NCBI GenBank assembly: GCA_020091685.1
Contig: CM034609.1
Location: forward strand, 17,124,204 to 17,188,203
Length of the DNA stretch: 64,000 nt
Direction: 5' to 3'
DNA from: Lutjanus erythropterus
Lineage: Eukaryota; Chordata; Actinopteri; Lutjaniformes; Lutjanidae
Translations under genes and position numbers: made by a program
In this document: positions 22,893-35,324 of the stretch, one piece after another
Layout of the letters: every line of letters starts with the position of its first letter
Numbering within the stretch: position 1 is the first letter of the stretch
The notes under the pieces: model-generated
Told to the model about the DNA's origin: nothing
Seen by the model: only the letters and a program-made list of their open reading frames with translations
Database searches by the model: none

Positions 22893-25131
22893 ATGGACAG
22901 CACAATGTTTCAGCTGAGGTCGTTCGTCCATCAGCGGCTGTACGCAGCAGCGGAGGAGATCCTCGGGGAGGTGGAGAAAACCATAACGTTAGCTCTGTAC
23001 GAAGCCGAAGTTAGTCGATCTAAAGAGGAGGTTGAAAGTCTGCGGCACCAGCTGGACCTTCTGCGAAAGAAACCAGGTTTGGGACTCTGGTTAAACGCGC
23101 TGCTTAGTTGCGCTTTACACAACTATATTTAGTGGCGTGGTGGTAGCTGAAGAAGTAGCTAACTATAATGTTGTAGCTATGGATGTTCCTCCCCGCTTGG
23201 CCACGCATGCGCACATGCACTCAATCTCCTCAAACTACTGAACTAGCTCTGCTGCAGCAGTAGTAGAAATATTTTAATACTGTAAATCTTCAGAGTACTG
23301 TGGGCAGCACTTTTCCATAACTTCTCAGGAGAGTTAGGCTTGAGTGCTCATGCAAATTGGAGTTTTTAACATTGTGTTTATCGCTAGATGTCCTTATTTT
23401 GTTTTTCAGCCAAGAACTCCTAACAACAGTGTGGTGGTTCTTTGGCTTAACTGACTATTTGATATAATGTTTTCAAATGTTCAAATTGCACAACCAGAAC
23501 CAAATAGCATTTTTTTAAAAAAAGGAAAAGTGTATGAGAAAACAGCATTATAATGAGGTACAGTAATAAAAAAAGAGTGTTCGGTACAGACCTCAATAAA
23601 TATCACATCATCATTATTTTAATTTAGTTTTAATAGAGGTAAAGGGTTAAAGACAGGATTGTTTGAAACTACTCAGCAAGCAAGTATTTCAACTTAGCAT
23701 GTGTCCGTAACCTCTGATGACATTTTATAGCCATTTTATGATTTAGTACAGTAAATTACATATTTATCCTTTAAAAACTAAAATATTTACTATGAGGCCG
23801 TTTGTTTAAAAAATGAATTTGTAATATATTGATAATTTAAATGAATTAGTCTGATAACTTTCCATGGACCTCTGGGTTTTAGACATTGCAGGCTGTTGGA
23901 TAACTTTTCCTCTTGTGTCTTTTTTGTAGCTGAAGAGCCTTCATTGACCAGCAGCACCGTGGAACGTGGAGATGAAAGTGACACCACACTGCTGCAGGAG
24001 AACCCAGGACCCTCAACACCAGAAGAGTCGAACTTCAGTCTGAGCACTGAGGTTCCAGGACCATCTCAAACCAGCACAAATGTGGACAGTAATAACTGGA
24101 ACTACTGCTTGGTTGAGACAGACTTCAAGATGTCCAAGATAAAGGAAGAGCAAGAGGACCTCGAGGATGACAGTCAAACACAGGACATTGTTTTCTCCTC
24201 TCCTGAAATTGTGAAAAGCGAGCAGGATCAGACAGAGACACAAGTGTCATACGAAATGCAGCCAGTTTCTTCAGACTGCTCTGCAGCCCAGAGTGAGGAC
24301 AATGACAATGATGAAGAGGAGCTGGTGAACAGCGAAGGAAAGCAGACCAAAACGATGACGGAGACAGGAAAAATATTGCAAGGACAAAGCGGCAGCATTA
24401 ATAAGAACAGCCAAGCAGCGTTGCCATTTGACAAATCTTCAGCTAAAAATGAAAAGGGCCGCAGTTTTTGCCATTTGTGTGGCAAGGGATTCCAGTACAT
24501 CGGCTCTTTGATGAAGCATATTAAAACACACGATAACAAAATTGATTGCACTGTCTGTGGGATGACATACCAGAATACTGAGGAGCTGATAACTCATTTG
24601 AAAGGTCGTCACAACAAATCATACTTTTGCAGTGTTTGTGGCAAGACTTTTGCCAATAACCGTTGTCTCCGGCTGCATGAAAGAATACACACTGGCATCA
24701 AAGAGTTCATGTGTCAAGAATGTGGCAAAACATTTTACCGAAGAGAGCATCTGATTGTTCATGTGAGGACCCACTCTGGGGAGAAACCATATCACTGTGA
24801 TATTTGCGGAAAAGCTTTCAGTCAGAGCCAGAACCTTACGATTCATAAAAGAAGTCATTCAGGGGAGAGACCGTATCATTGTGGCTTGTGTGGCAAACTT
24901 TTTAACACTAGCAGTCACCTCAAAACACACATGAGATACCATTCGGGAGAGAAGCCGTACCCGTGTGATATATGTGGTAAACGTTTTCGCCAGAGTGGAC
25001 AGATGACAAGACATAGGACCACACACACAGGAGAGAGGCCGTATGCTTGTCATGTTTGTGGTATGAGATACAGGTTTGCACCTAATCTTAAGGTGCACCT
25101 GCAAACTCATGAAAAGGTGGCGGTTGAGTGA
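22893..25131 (+). CDS. C2H2 zinc-finger protein 1 (8 fingers)
   Basis: A probable DNA-binding nuclear regulator with unknown targets. Two coding exons, 22893-23076 and 23930-25131, join in phase 1 and give 461 residues. I chose the ATG at 22893 because it opens the conserved N-terminal module. Residues 1-61 form a predicted amphipathic or coiled-coil helix: FQLRSFVHQRLYAAAEEIL, then a charged segment ending SLRHQLDLL. Residues 62-235 are acidic, with PSTPEES and a possible SUMO-type site (SKIKEEQED). About residues 240-455 hold eight C2H2 fingers. The first two have unusual linkers and the last five have near-canonical TGEKP/SGERP linkers. It is paralogous to the gene at 28825: same exon layout, N-terminal module and PVSS(D/E)CSA linker. 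The module recurs in teleost zinc-finger clusters; I know no orthologue name. Confidence 0.88.
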
Positions 25132-25190
25132 AAGCCGTTAACCAGATGGACCATCTCAGAGCTTGTATGTGACGTACACTAGAAATGTTT

Positions 25191-26146
25191 AGGTTGGCTT
25201 TACACGGTGAAACTTTCATACAACTTTATGTGGTTGAAACTTGAAACTAAGTTCCGATTGAGTTGCATGGTGTAGAGCCCTTTGCAACATACTTGAAATG
25301 TGTCTGAAACTCAGCAGGAACAGTTGCAACTAGTTTCATGCAACAGCTAATCAAAATACTGGTAGCATCAAACTATGATGGGACAACATTCCAATTAATT
25401 GTAATTGATTGATTTCAACTCAACAACACCTTATATCAAAATGCACCAAAGAAAAGCATTAAATGGTCTTTTGGACACTTCAGAGGGAGATTAGTCTCAT
25501 AGACTTCATGTCAGATTGATAATTCTGAGTAAGGTAAAGTTTGTTAACATTGGAGTTAGCAGGTGACTAACATTACTGTTAGATTAATTATAGCTATGTT
25601 TTTAAATAAAGTGTGATGAAAGTCAGAGTTGTCTAACATACCATCACATGTCAAGCTACAATTTCATACTGATGTTCGAAGGTGGCAACAAAGAGATATT
25701 TATTTATTTTCCTTAAATCAAAGGGTGAATACACTCCAAAACTAATTGGATTAAACTCCTTTAATAGAGTGAAATGATCCATTGGTCTCTCTTTTAAGTA
25801 ATTAGAAGGTTGTGTTTTTTCTTCCAGCATATTCATAAGCGTTATTGCACTGATAGCTCTCTTTGTGTTCTCCGGGACAGCCATTATGAAAGTAAGTAGC
25901 CAGTGCCAGAAGAAAAAGCAATGCAACACGTCCAAATTGATAATATCATACGAGAAAATGATTTAAAATAAGAAACAAAGATGCACATGTTGTTACAATG
26001 TCATATCCCACTATATACCCATTATAATTTAGAGAGAAAACAAACAAACAAAAAAAAATCAATCGAGTTAATTTGTGCTGCATCTGATGGAAAGTTTCAT
26101 CACTGCGCCTAGTTGTGTGAACGTTTCACCGTGTACAGGCTGCCTT
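25191..26146. mobile_element. Non-autonomous DNA element overlapping the znf1 3' UTR
   Basis: TACACGGTGAAACTTTCATA near the left end is matched in inverse orientation by TGTGTGAACGTTTCACCGTG, followed by TACAGG, at the right end. This gives terminal inverted repeats of at least 30 bp with a few mismatches. About 0.95 kb, with no transposase motif seen; a 94-codon minus-strand frame at 25651-25935 is unrecognised. The family is unassigned. It starts about 60 bp after the stop codon of zinc-finger gene 1. Confidence 0.6.
25605..25610 (+). terminator. Candidate poly(A) signal of zinc-finger gene 1
   Basis: AATAAA followed by GTGTGATG, about 475 bp past the stop. It lies inside the inverted-repeat element at 25191-26146, so the signal would be transposon-derived. 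Confidence 0.45.
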
Positions 26147-28640
26147 ACATGCACGATGACATAACTCAGCTGGTGACTGTTCATGAGTTTAACTACAAAT
26201 CATATGTAGACAACTCAAATACTACCAACTATCAACTATTTCTAATAGCACTCCGTGAGTTGTTAGTTTGACTTGGTAAATGTCATGTAGCTACTGGCAT
26301 CAGTGCACACTGAGGTACTGGTGAGATAAGGCATCTCACCATGAACATTTAGTCACTTTTTTCTATCTGCAGATTAACACTGGGCAGAGCGGTCATGGAA
26401 ATTCATTGAGGTTATTATATTTCATGAACAGTTATTTTTAAGGCAAGATACAACTGCAACAACATAATTTTTTACATGCTCTCATCAATTTTGCCTCCAT
26501 AAGATGTCTTCTTTTAGATGAAAGAAAATGTCCAAAATACACATTTAGGTGTTTATTTTAATTCAGATTTCTGTTCTGGACATTTCTGCAAATTACTGCG
26601 TATTTAATTAGATGATCCTCATTTGCATATTTAATCTTAAATATCAGGAAAAATGGTGGCACAAAAAAATACTTTGGTAACAAACTGACCCTGCCTCTTC
26701 CATTCAAAGGTCAGTCTGATTGGGAAATTGCAAGGCTCTTTAATGGCAGTTTTAGAGAGTGGGTTTGATTGATCCTGTATTAATTCAGATAATGATAAGT
26801 GCTTGGCGAAATAATACAAGAAGTAGGAGGGGAGGGATGCTTCTCGGCTGTAGTGACTGCAAAGACAGTGACAGATTAAAGGGATAGTTTGGAGTATTTC
26901 TGGTGGGTTTGCATGAGGTACAACTTCAGAGTGGAAAATTATGTAGCCTACAGAGAAAGAAATTCAGCCCTGGACTGGTGAAGGGGGAGTGGAGGAGCTT
27001 ACAATGCTGTGGCGAAGCAAAACCCCTGTCTGTATTTTAATAGCCATTTGTGCACATGCTTTTACAACAAGCAGAGAGAGGTAGAAAACAGAGCAGTTGT
27101 AGCTCCACTTCCTACATTACTTTATGCTGTTTACAAAGTTAATTAGTTCATTATTTAAATTTATGTACATTAAAATATCCTCTGCTTCTGTGAAACCAGA
27201 CTCCATTCTAAAAGCAACTGTTTTATGCTTTTCACAATAAAAACTTTCATGACACCATCACTAAGACTCCTCTGATTCATTCTGATCTACAAGAACAATC
27301 AGCATACTTATTTACGCAGAAACATGATTAATGGTGGTGATGGCTGGAAGCCACAGATGTCTTCTTTTACTGTCCTTTGCTCTTTGGGGAAGTAAAGAAA
27401 ATTGTAAAACATTTTTTTATTATTGTTTGACATGAGAAATGTGATGCAACAGCTTGCTACTATTTTTTTCAACTTATACAGCACTTGATTTCACCCAAAA
27501 GGGGGCGTGATCATTCTGACAAAAGAAAAATGACATAGGCATTGAAAACCACAGAGCAGCATGTGCAGGAGGGACATAAAAACCACAAAACCTTCAAAAA
27601 GTGTTTAATTTATATGCAAATTCTTTCAAAATTAGAGTTGGATTATATTGACTATATATTTTTAAGTGACATAATTTGTTTTGGAGGGGAAACTTCATGT
27701 TCTGTATTTCAGTGTATTTTTATTGGTTCCATTACTTCTTGAATTACATATCAAATTATCTGACATGAGCGATTTGCCACTGATAAAATATTACATAGAA
27801 TAATGGTAATAAAAATCTCTGATTGTCTGATGTGTTCTGGCAGTCACTGAGCTCCACCTGTCTGGTATGCAGGAAGCCCCACAATCTGAACCGGTTTTGC
27901 AAATACTGTTCATGTTGGTGCTAATTTACCTAAAAGTTCTAGTGTTTTATTTATAGCATTCCTGTGTGTTGGATTTTATTTAACTCGTTTTATGCTGTTA
28001 TGATTATTGTACATGCAATTTTATGCTTATATGATTATTATATGAGTTGGATATGTTTTATATTTTTATCATGTTGTGCTCCATGAATGAATGTTTTACT
28101 ATTTCTGTTTTTTTTCTGTTTTTAAATGAGCTCACCAAAGCAAACTCAAATCAAACATGTTGATACGGCAATTAAGTATGGAACTGAATTAAAGTATGCA
28201 TGGTTATGCATTATTATCTTTTGGGAAATTTTAATGCATATGTATTACAGTTCAGCTTATATGCCAGACTTAAAGCTACAACAAGGAGTTTTCTTTTTTT
28301 GTGAGAAGATCAGCTGTTTCTGTAGTTGTTCTTAATGGCTGCCACCAGGTCTAATTCTCCTTGAAATCAGATGATAAAAGCCTGCATTTACATTTTACAT
28401 CAACCTACCCATCTGATCATCTGCTCAGAACTGAACAAAAAATAAATTCTTGGACAATGTGAGAGATAATAATAACAAAAATTAAAATAATAATAATAAT
28501 AATAGTTTGTGACTGATATTAAGAAGTGTAAGCTATGGTAGTGTATCCGTTGTACATAATTTTGAGCTTTATATGTTTTATATTTGCCTTGCAGTTTTTA
28601 AATTTGAAGGTGATAAAGGAAAAAATGTTTTGAATAAAAT
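26147..28640. other. Intergenic, AT-rich
   Basis: No exon is recognised. At 26878 AAAGGGATAGTTTGGAGTAT, then TGCATGAGGTAC, is a fragment of the same fold-back family as 55276-56023. A TAA triplet run lies at about 28487-28503. Short open frames here have no family resemblance. Confidence 0.5.
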
Positions 28641-28824
28641 GCTGTCAGGTGAAAGCGGAACCAAAGCGCTCCGGACCGGTCTACCGGTCTACTGTCGGAA
28701 CTGAACCTGTGTGACACCCAGTGGAAGAAAACAAGACGCGCGCGAGTTCCTTTAGCGGCATCTGTCGGTTAAGTTACCCAAGAGACTGTATGCTGGTGGT
28801 ACCGCAGTTTGTGATAAATCAGCG

Positions 28825-31800
28825 ATGTCTTCAGTTGGTCATTTGAGAGATTTTGTTAATGAGCGACTAACAGCAGCAGCTGAAGAAATATTCGGAGTTT
28901 TTAGAAAAACCATCGTTGAGTACGAGGAGGAAATCGACCGTCAGCGCAAACTGCTGGATATCTTCTGGAAACCTGAATTAAAGTTACACAGAATAGGTGC
29001 GTAAAGCTTTATTATTGTGATACCACAAAGCAGTAACTTATATAACATTTATATAAGAATTTATATTAAGAAAAAAAAAAATACAATCGCTTACGGAATA
29101 AGCGGTTACAGAAAATGAATGAATTATCAGGAGGGAAAGTAACAAATTACAATTGCTCTCGTTACTGTAACAAAGTTGTATGTTTGTGTACTTGTACTTT
29201 TTTGAGTATGTTTAATTTTACTTTTACTTAAGTTCTTTATTTATCACAAGTTTTGACTCGCTCCATTTCAAGTTTGTAAAAACAAAAATCACATTTTCAA
29301 AAATGTTCAAATGAAAGTTACCACCTTTAAAAAACACCAAGTAGTTCAGTGGTTACCTAACTGGGGAACCCCTGGGAGGATGCAGAACCATTGTAAATAT
29401 TGTTTTTATCTGCAGGTAATGAAAGACTGCAGGTACATAACACCAGCTGTTATACAAATCACTTATATTACACTTTAAATGAACTGTAAAATAAATCTCT
29501 GTAAATTTTAAATCATCATACATAAAATGATTACAGTCATCAGTCCCTCCCTCGTAGATGGCGCCTCTGGGTATAGTGATGTGTTAGTGCCAATGGCATC
29601 ATGGGTAACTGTCACATTTGTGAAGGCCCCATTAATACTGAAAGGTACATACAGGAGCAACAAATGCTGCCATCCAGATGACATCTTTTTCAGACGTCTT
29701 GCAAAAAGACGGTGCCAAAACAGACTCTGCATGAGTTGTGTAGCTTTACAGTAAAGGTTTGCAGGCATCAGACGGGCCTGTCTGCAGTCCATTATTATGT
29801 GGTGTACTATGAAGCACAAAATACAACACAGAGACCCTGGACTGTTTAGCATCTGAAGTGGTATATGAAGCAAGAAGGGGGAAAAATCACTTTCAGAGCT
29901 TTGACAATTGGTGTCCTCAGTTCTCAAATGTGTACTGAGTGTTGTTAAAAGAAAAAGAGGTGTATCACAGTGGTAAATGTGCTCCTGGCCCAACTAGTTT
30001 GGAACATGTTCCAGGCAACAAATTCACAAGGCGTGTGTTTTTAGAAAAAACAAAAAAGACAATCAATTTGAACATTAAATACCTTGTCTCTTTACTACTT
30101 TACTATTCAGTTGAAAATAGGTTGAAACATTTTTTATTGTACTCCGTTTTTATTTACGTTTTCCAAAGCGTCCCACCTTTTTTGAAACTGGGTTTTGTAT
30201 ACACAAGATCTACAATTTAATATAAAAGGATTATCATAATACAAAATACATGCTATTAAATGTGATGATCTCAGGTCAGCATGCAAAAACCACCTGTCAC
30301 TGTTTCACATCTAATGAGTAACTGTTGCTTTTTCTCTTTCGTAGCTGCAGAACCTGCACTGATCAACAGTAATGTGACTGCGGAGGAAGAGCTGCAGGAG
30401 ACTTCAACACAGCCCTCAACACCAGAAGAGTCTAAACCGATTAAATCTGAGGTTCTGGGCTCGACTAAAGTCACTGCAGATACAGAGAACAATGATAAGA
30501 ACTATTGCTATGTTCTCATTGACTTTAAGGAAACTGAGGATGAAAGTCTAATACAGGAGGTTCTTTTTCCTTCTCTTGAAGTTGTGAACAGAGAACGAGG
30601 TCAGCCAGAGCCAGATGTGTCTTATGTGCAGCCTGTTTCTTCAGAGTGCTCCGCTGATGAAGAGTGGGTGCAGAGCAAAGGAGCACAGACAAAGAAGAAG
30701 AGACGAAAGGTCTTAAAAAGACAAAACGGCAGCATGAAGCTCAAACTGCTGGATATCTTTTGGAATCCTGAAGTAAAGTTACACAGAATAGGTGCGTAAA
30801 GCTTTATTATTTTGATACCACAAAGCAGAACTTATATAACATTTATATAAGAATTTATATGAGTCACATGCTCCCCTAGGTGTTAACGACACCATTAGGT
30901 TTAATACCTGAACTCCCAAACCAGTCAGGCAGAACTGAAGAAGCTTCTTGGATGAGAGGCGAAATGTCTTCAAGAACTCTATCAAGTCCAGTTGCCTACG
31001 ACAGCCCTTGATACGAATACCATGACCTGGATGACTGAGAATATTCACAGACATGTAACTGTTGCTTTTTCTCTTTCATAGCTGCAGAACCTGCACTTAC
31101 CATCAGTAGTGTGACTGCGGAGGAAGTGCTGCAGGAGACACCAGAAGAGTCTAAACTGAGTAAATCTGAGGTTCTGGGCTCGACCAAAGTCACTGCAGAT
31201 ACAGAGAACAATTCTCTTGAAGGTGTGAACAGTGAACAAGGTCAGCCAGGGGCAGATGTGTCTTATATGCAGCCTGTTTCTTCAGAGTGCTCTGCTGATG
31301 AAGAGTGGGTACAGAGCAAAGGAGCACAGACAAAGAAGAAGAGACGAAAGGTCTTAAAAAGACAAAACGGCAGCATGAAGCAGAGGAGTCAAACAGTGTT
31401 GCCTGATGGAGACTCTTCTGCTAAAAGTCAAAGTGGGCGGGGTGTTTCTCCCGTATGTGGAAAGAGTTTCCTGTCCGACCACAATAAGCAAGTAAAAACA
31501 CGTAAGAAGACAAATGAAACTACAAAGACGAGTACTTGTCGAGGAGCACAAAAAAAGCGTTTTGCTTGTGATGTTTGTGACAAGAAGTTTAAAAACTCCA
31601 GTGGTCTAGAAATACATTCAAAGCTACACAAAGGGATCAGAGACTTTAAATGTCAACACTGTGGGAAAAGCTTTGTCCAAAAAGAACACCTGGTTGTGCA
31701 CATGAGGACTCATTCAGGGGAGAGACCTTATAGTTGTGATACATGTGGGAAACTATTTTACACCCGTGGTCATCTCAAAACACACATGAAACGGCTTTCA

Positions 31801-31905
31801 CAAGAAAAACCTTCCCACATGTGTGACATTTGTGGTGAGATTTTTTGCCAAAGGAGACAGTTGGTTCAACATCGGGACACACACATTGCAAAGGGCACTG
31901 AGTAA
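28825..31905 (+). CDS. C2H2 zinc-finger protein 2 with duplicated middle exon
   Basis: Paralogue of the gene at 22893. Predicted coding exons are 28825-28996, 30345-30791 and 31082-31905, all joining in phase 1, which gives 480 residues. Exon 1 encodes HLRDFVNERLTAAAEEIFG and the rest of the shared N-terminal module. The second exon is symmetric (phase 1 to 1) and duplicates the linker encoded at the start of the third. Its last 54 bases copy the exon 1 tail, including KLHRIG and the donor. Skipping it would also keep frame (331 aa). The fingers are reduced: a remnant at SPVCGKSF, intact fingers at FACDVC and FKCQHC, one starting YSCDTC in which the last His is replaced, and an intact one at HMCDIC. 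A KKKRRK stretch is a likely nuclear signal. With fewer and partly degenerate fingers, it may bind DNA weakly or be changing function. Confidence 0.8.
28943..29066 (+). repeat. Duplication block A, original (exon 1 tail plus intron start)
   Basis: CAAACTGCTGGATATCTT and the following donor GTGCGTAAAGCTTTATTATT recur at 30738-30860. The block spans the 3' end of exon 1 and about 70 bp of intron. Confidence 0.9.
29560..30196 (+). mobile_element. Tc1/mariner-type relic, copy 3 (left side missing)
   Basis: Matches the interior and right end of the copy at 10337: GGCATCATGGGTAACTGTCA, AAATGCTGCCATCCAGATGA, and the right end TTTTTTGAAACTGGGTTTTG. The left terminus and the first part of the element are absent. 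It lies in intron 1 of zinc-finger gene 2 and is inactive. Confidence 0.75.
30318..30739 (+). repeat. Duplication block B, first copy (acceptor plus linker exon)
   Basis: GTAACTGTTGCTTTTTCTCT, the acceptor and the linker coding sequence recur at 31055-31380. This copy has 18-bp and 78-bp in-frame segments that the second copy lacks. Confidence 0.9.
30738..30860 (+). repeat. Duplication block A, second copy fused to linker exon
   Basis: Begins at AGCTCAAACTGCTGG, directly after the linker codons for GSMK, and continues past the duplicated donor into intron sequence. The junction shares AGC with the original at 28943, a sign of microhomology-mediated joining. Confidence 0.9.
30861..31054. repeat. 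Dispersed teleost repeat fragment in the short second intron
   Basis: Contains GAACTGAAGAAGCTTCTTGG, then ATGAGAGGCGAAATGTCTTC and CCATGACCTGGATGACTGAG. I recall this as a widespread teleost repeat end, possibly the 3' part of a retroelement; the family is not assigned. It replaces the rest of the original intron between the two duplicated acceptors. Confidence 0.55.
31055..31380 (+). repeat. Duplication block B, second copy
   Basis: Partner of 30318-30739. Same acceptor tract and linker, with 18 and 78 bp fewer, both multiples of three. It continues into the finger-coding sequence from 31381. Confidence 0.9.
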
Positions 31906-32501
31906 CCTCTACCTGTGTGGAAAAACCTGTAAGATCTTTTAGTAAAAAACACTGATAGTGTGATTTTATGCTGCAATTTTAGGCAAAAACAGCTGTTAAG
32001 AAAATATTACTGACCAACATGTTCACCTTAGTTGGAAATGTCATATACAAATTCACGTAACTCACTTGCCTGATTTGTCTTGCTGGGAGACTTTTATGGA
32101 GAGGCGATGACAGATGTAGTTGAAAATAGCCCTCCGACATCCTGAAATTTTGTATGAAATCTGTTTTTATGAAGCCATTCACGTCACAGTCTCACAGCTC
32201 CTAGCTGTGATTTCAAATCCAGATCATGAGCAGTTTAAGAATAAGATTTTCTTCTTTCAGGAGGAAATATTTGCCTCACCAGGCTTAATTTTTTATCTCA
32301 GTCTGCTAGCTAGTGAAGCCATCACTGGAATGTGTGTGGATGCAGATTACCCTTTAGAATGACATGTGAAACCGCTCAGAAATATTCTTGGTGGTTAAAC
32401 GGTTAAACATTGACATCCTAAATATGCATCGCATCCTCTGCTCATGGAATAGTGTTCACTCATTCTCTACTTTGGTTCTACTTTCGGTCCAACCACGTGT
32501 G

Positions 32502-32507
32502 AATAAA
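32502..32507 (+). terminator. Candidate poly(A) signal of zinc-finger gene 2
   Basis: AATAAA about 600 bp past the stop codon. It is the first canonical hexamer downstream. Confidence 0.4.
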
Positions 32508-32509
32508 GC

Positions 32510-33212
32510 AGCCTTAAATAAGTGGCTCGATTTCTACCTCATCAGATCCAGGACAAAAGAGTCTGTCTGTTCAGTGAGTTCTTTCATTAATTACTAATTT
32601 TGTCATCTGTAAAATGAATTAATCTATCCTACTGCAAATGAAGGGCAGCTGACTGCATCACCATGCTGCTCCAAAAGAAACATTTCTTCTTCTGCAGTTT
32701 GACCAGCAGGTGGCAGCAGACTCGCCAAAGTTATTCTCAATGAATTGCTCACAGCTGTCAGTAACATTAGCTGATACTGAGAAGTAATCAAATACACATA
32801 ATTAAAATCATCTGGGGAGGATTAATGCACAGGCCAAGCCAAACTGCAGCTCAGGGACCCAACATGCACAGGGGCCTTGGTTTGGCCGGACTATCTGTAA
32901 TCAGTTCAATTTATTTCAAAAATTAAGCAGCTGTTGGCCACAGTATGAAGCCTCGTTCTTAAGGTCAATTTGGTTTTCAAATAGAAAGTTAATAGCTGTT
33001 ACCAGCTCACAGATGTACTGTGAATGCCTTTTCCTGTGGTATTTACATGCAATGTGTTGCTATGGAAATTAAGCTTTTACTGGGGAGGGAAAAATACTTT
33101 TGGTATTGTTCGAGAGCCGTTTTTTTAAAAATAAAGATTGATTGTTAATGTTACTAATGATCCATTAAGTTCTTATAATTTGCAGAACCATTGCTGTTTG
33201 TATAAAGGTTGT

Positions 33213-33248
<36 letters not shown>

Positions 33249-34880
33249 GCTGTGTAATATTTCTAATTCACTTTTACACATGGTACTGAATTGCTTTTCC
33301 TGATAAAGCATTAACCAAAACCTTAATCTGTCAGTGAAGATCATGTGTATATTAACTCTGGCAAACATCTTCACAGTCTCTTCTTCTGGGAAAAAAAGGA
33401 GACTCCAGTTGTTTGTATCAACAGTGTGAAGTTTTAGGACTCATAAAGAAATGAAATGTGGGAGTGGTTCATCAGTCTGGAGGTAGATTAATCTTGCATC
33501 GGTTTAAGATTTGGGTTGGACGTTTATTTTGAAAAAGTGAAAACTTTTTTTTTTTCACTCTACTGTTAATTTTACACACATGTAGGCTTGAAGCACACAC
33601 CTGCACTGATATGCAATTAGTGGGAGAAGTGATAGAGGGATGGGGGCTGCCACATACATATGGCCAGGAGTTAGGGGTCTGTGTCTTGCTCAGTGGCACA
33701 CTGGCAGTACCCAGGAGGTGAACTAACACCTCTCTGTTCTAGACTAGACCTGGCTTCCAGTCACCAAGACAAGTTCTTGCAGACTGTGCTACTGTCACCT
33801 CCAGTGTAGCATTTTTTAATGCTTCTGGGAATCCAAGTGTATAAACCTGTCCATAAAATCTGGTGCAGCCAGCAGTTAAATGTCAGGTCATATGAGGTGA
33901 CGTTATTGCCTCCCCGACCTGACGGTGACTGACTGGGCTGCTCCCCTGCAAGTAGGAAATAACAATAATCCATGCCCAACCCTGAGAGCCAAAAGCCAGA
34001 TGTTGCCCTCCCTTTCCTCTACTCTCTCTCTCTCTCAGAGTCTATATTTATTCATTTCAATCCCATATACCAGCAGGGGAGACCGGGGATGGTAGTAACA
34101 CTTTTTGTTTGAGCATCACTAACTCGATGGTTGTTCATGCTAGAGCTCTCAAACTTTGATACATGGTATTATCTACTACAAATAAAACTCAGAGTTTTGC
34201 AGTTATTGATATGTATAATAGGAAGGAAATAGAAATGTGTGATGACACCAACGCATCATTTTTCTGATTGGTCAAACTAACCAGGTGTTATAACACTCCC
34301 CAAAATCCCCTGCATAATGACCAAGGTCACGGACATTCCTCATAATTAAACAAAATTAAGCCCCAATAATATACTCTTACAGCTATTACTTTAAATCTTC
34401 AATAGTTCATAAATTATATTCTAATGTAACAATCTATTGCTTTTTTTTACAGGTTACTGGTATTTTTTTCTTGTGGTCCATATGAGTATTACATAAACAT
34501 TTAAAAAAAATGTTCCTTTAAAAATGTGGTTTTCTTTCATCCATTTCACACTTATGAAAAAGTAATTTGGATCCTTCATATTTTTCACTGGCAAACAGTT
34601 TTCCCCCACCTGTTTCACAGATTTAAAAAAAAAAAGTAAATTCTAGAGATAATCCTGGCAAATCATTTTTTTTCATCAGATCTTAAATCATAATCCCAGG
34701 CGAGAAAACAGTTTACACGTGATAGAGAAAATGGATCAACATTTATTTTTTTTTAACTTGCCTCTTGGGGGCTTCCGTAGGGTCCTTATAATTAATGGGG
34801 GGAGTATAGAGGGGTTTTGGGCAGCAACTGGCGTGAATTTTCCAGGTCGTGCACTTACATAAGTCTGCGTACTGAGGACT
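32510..34880. other. Intergenic region upstream of tex2l
   Basis: No exon is recognised. It holds a (GT)n run at about 33214-33246. From about 34077 there is GAGACCGGGGATGGTAGTAA, which resembles the end of a teleost repeat with GGGGATGGTTGTAAC-type termini. The motif is related to that of the palindrome at 36149-37577. Confidence 0.5.
33214..33246. repeat. (GT)n microsatellite
   Basis: An almost uninterrupted GT dinucleotide run of about 33 bp. Confidence 0.9.
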
Positions 34881-35324
34881 GCGGTTTGTGTCAGAGAGGG
34901 AGAGTTGAGCTCAGACTGTGTTTTGACGCTGCAAAGAGGAGGAGTCGCTTCGTCAACTGTTGGCCTCTCGACTCTAATCTGGATTAGAGTTTCCAGTCCA
35001 GTCTGCGGAGACTCCAATAATCACATTATTCTGTTTGACGCCCGCCGGAGCGGAAGGAAGAAGAGATGTCTAAACGGCGGCGACGCTGCTTAACGCGTTC
35101 ATTTTAAAGCTGAAGAAAAATCTTTGAAAGGAGTTTGGACGATTTTTCCAACGAGGATTTGCGACAATCTGAGTGAAGTTGAATGGATATTTGTTGCCTG
35201 CGGGCGGTGGATGGTGCTGCAGCGGCGCTCTGCAGCATCCACACCGACCACTGCAGCCTGCACATTACTGCACAGACCTCACACTGATACCAGAGCAGCT
35301 GCTCACTCATGATGCCACATTCAG
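34880..35324 (+). other. tex2l: Probable 5' UTR exon of tex2l
   Basis: GC-richer than its surroundings and ending in a strong donor, CATTCAG|GTAAGTGC, at 35324/35325. The next acceptor that fits on this strand is at 42930/42931, ahead of the tex2l start codon. The 5' boundary is a guess. Two ATGs in a row (35309-35314) lie 10 to 15 bases before the donor and start an upstream ORF that continues in frame across the splice. Confidence 0.5.

Noticed and set aside
29508-29993. 161-codon open frame on the minus strand
   Set aside because: It lies antisense to a Tc1-like relic; its sequence is explained by that element.
30861-31054. A further coding exon between the duplicated zinc-finger exons
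   Set aside because: The sequence is a dispersed repeat fragment and has no open frame joining in phase.
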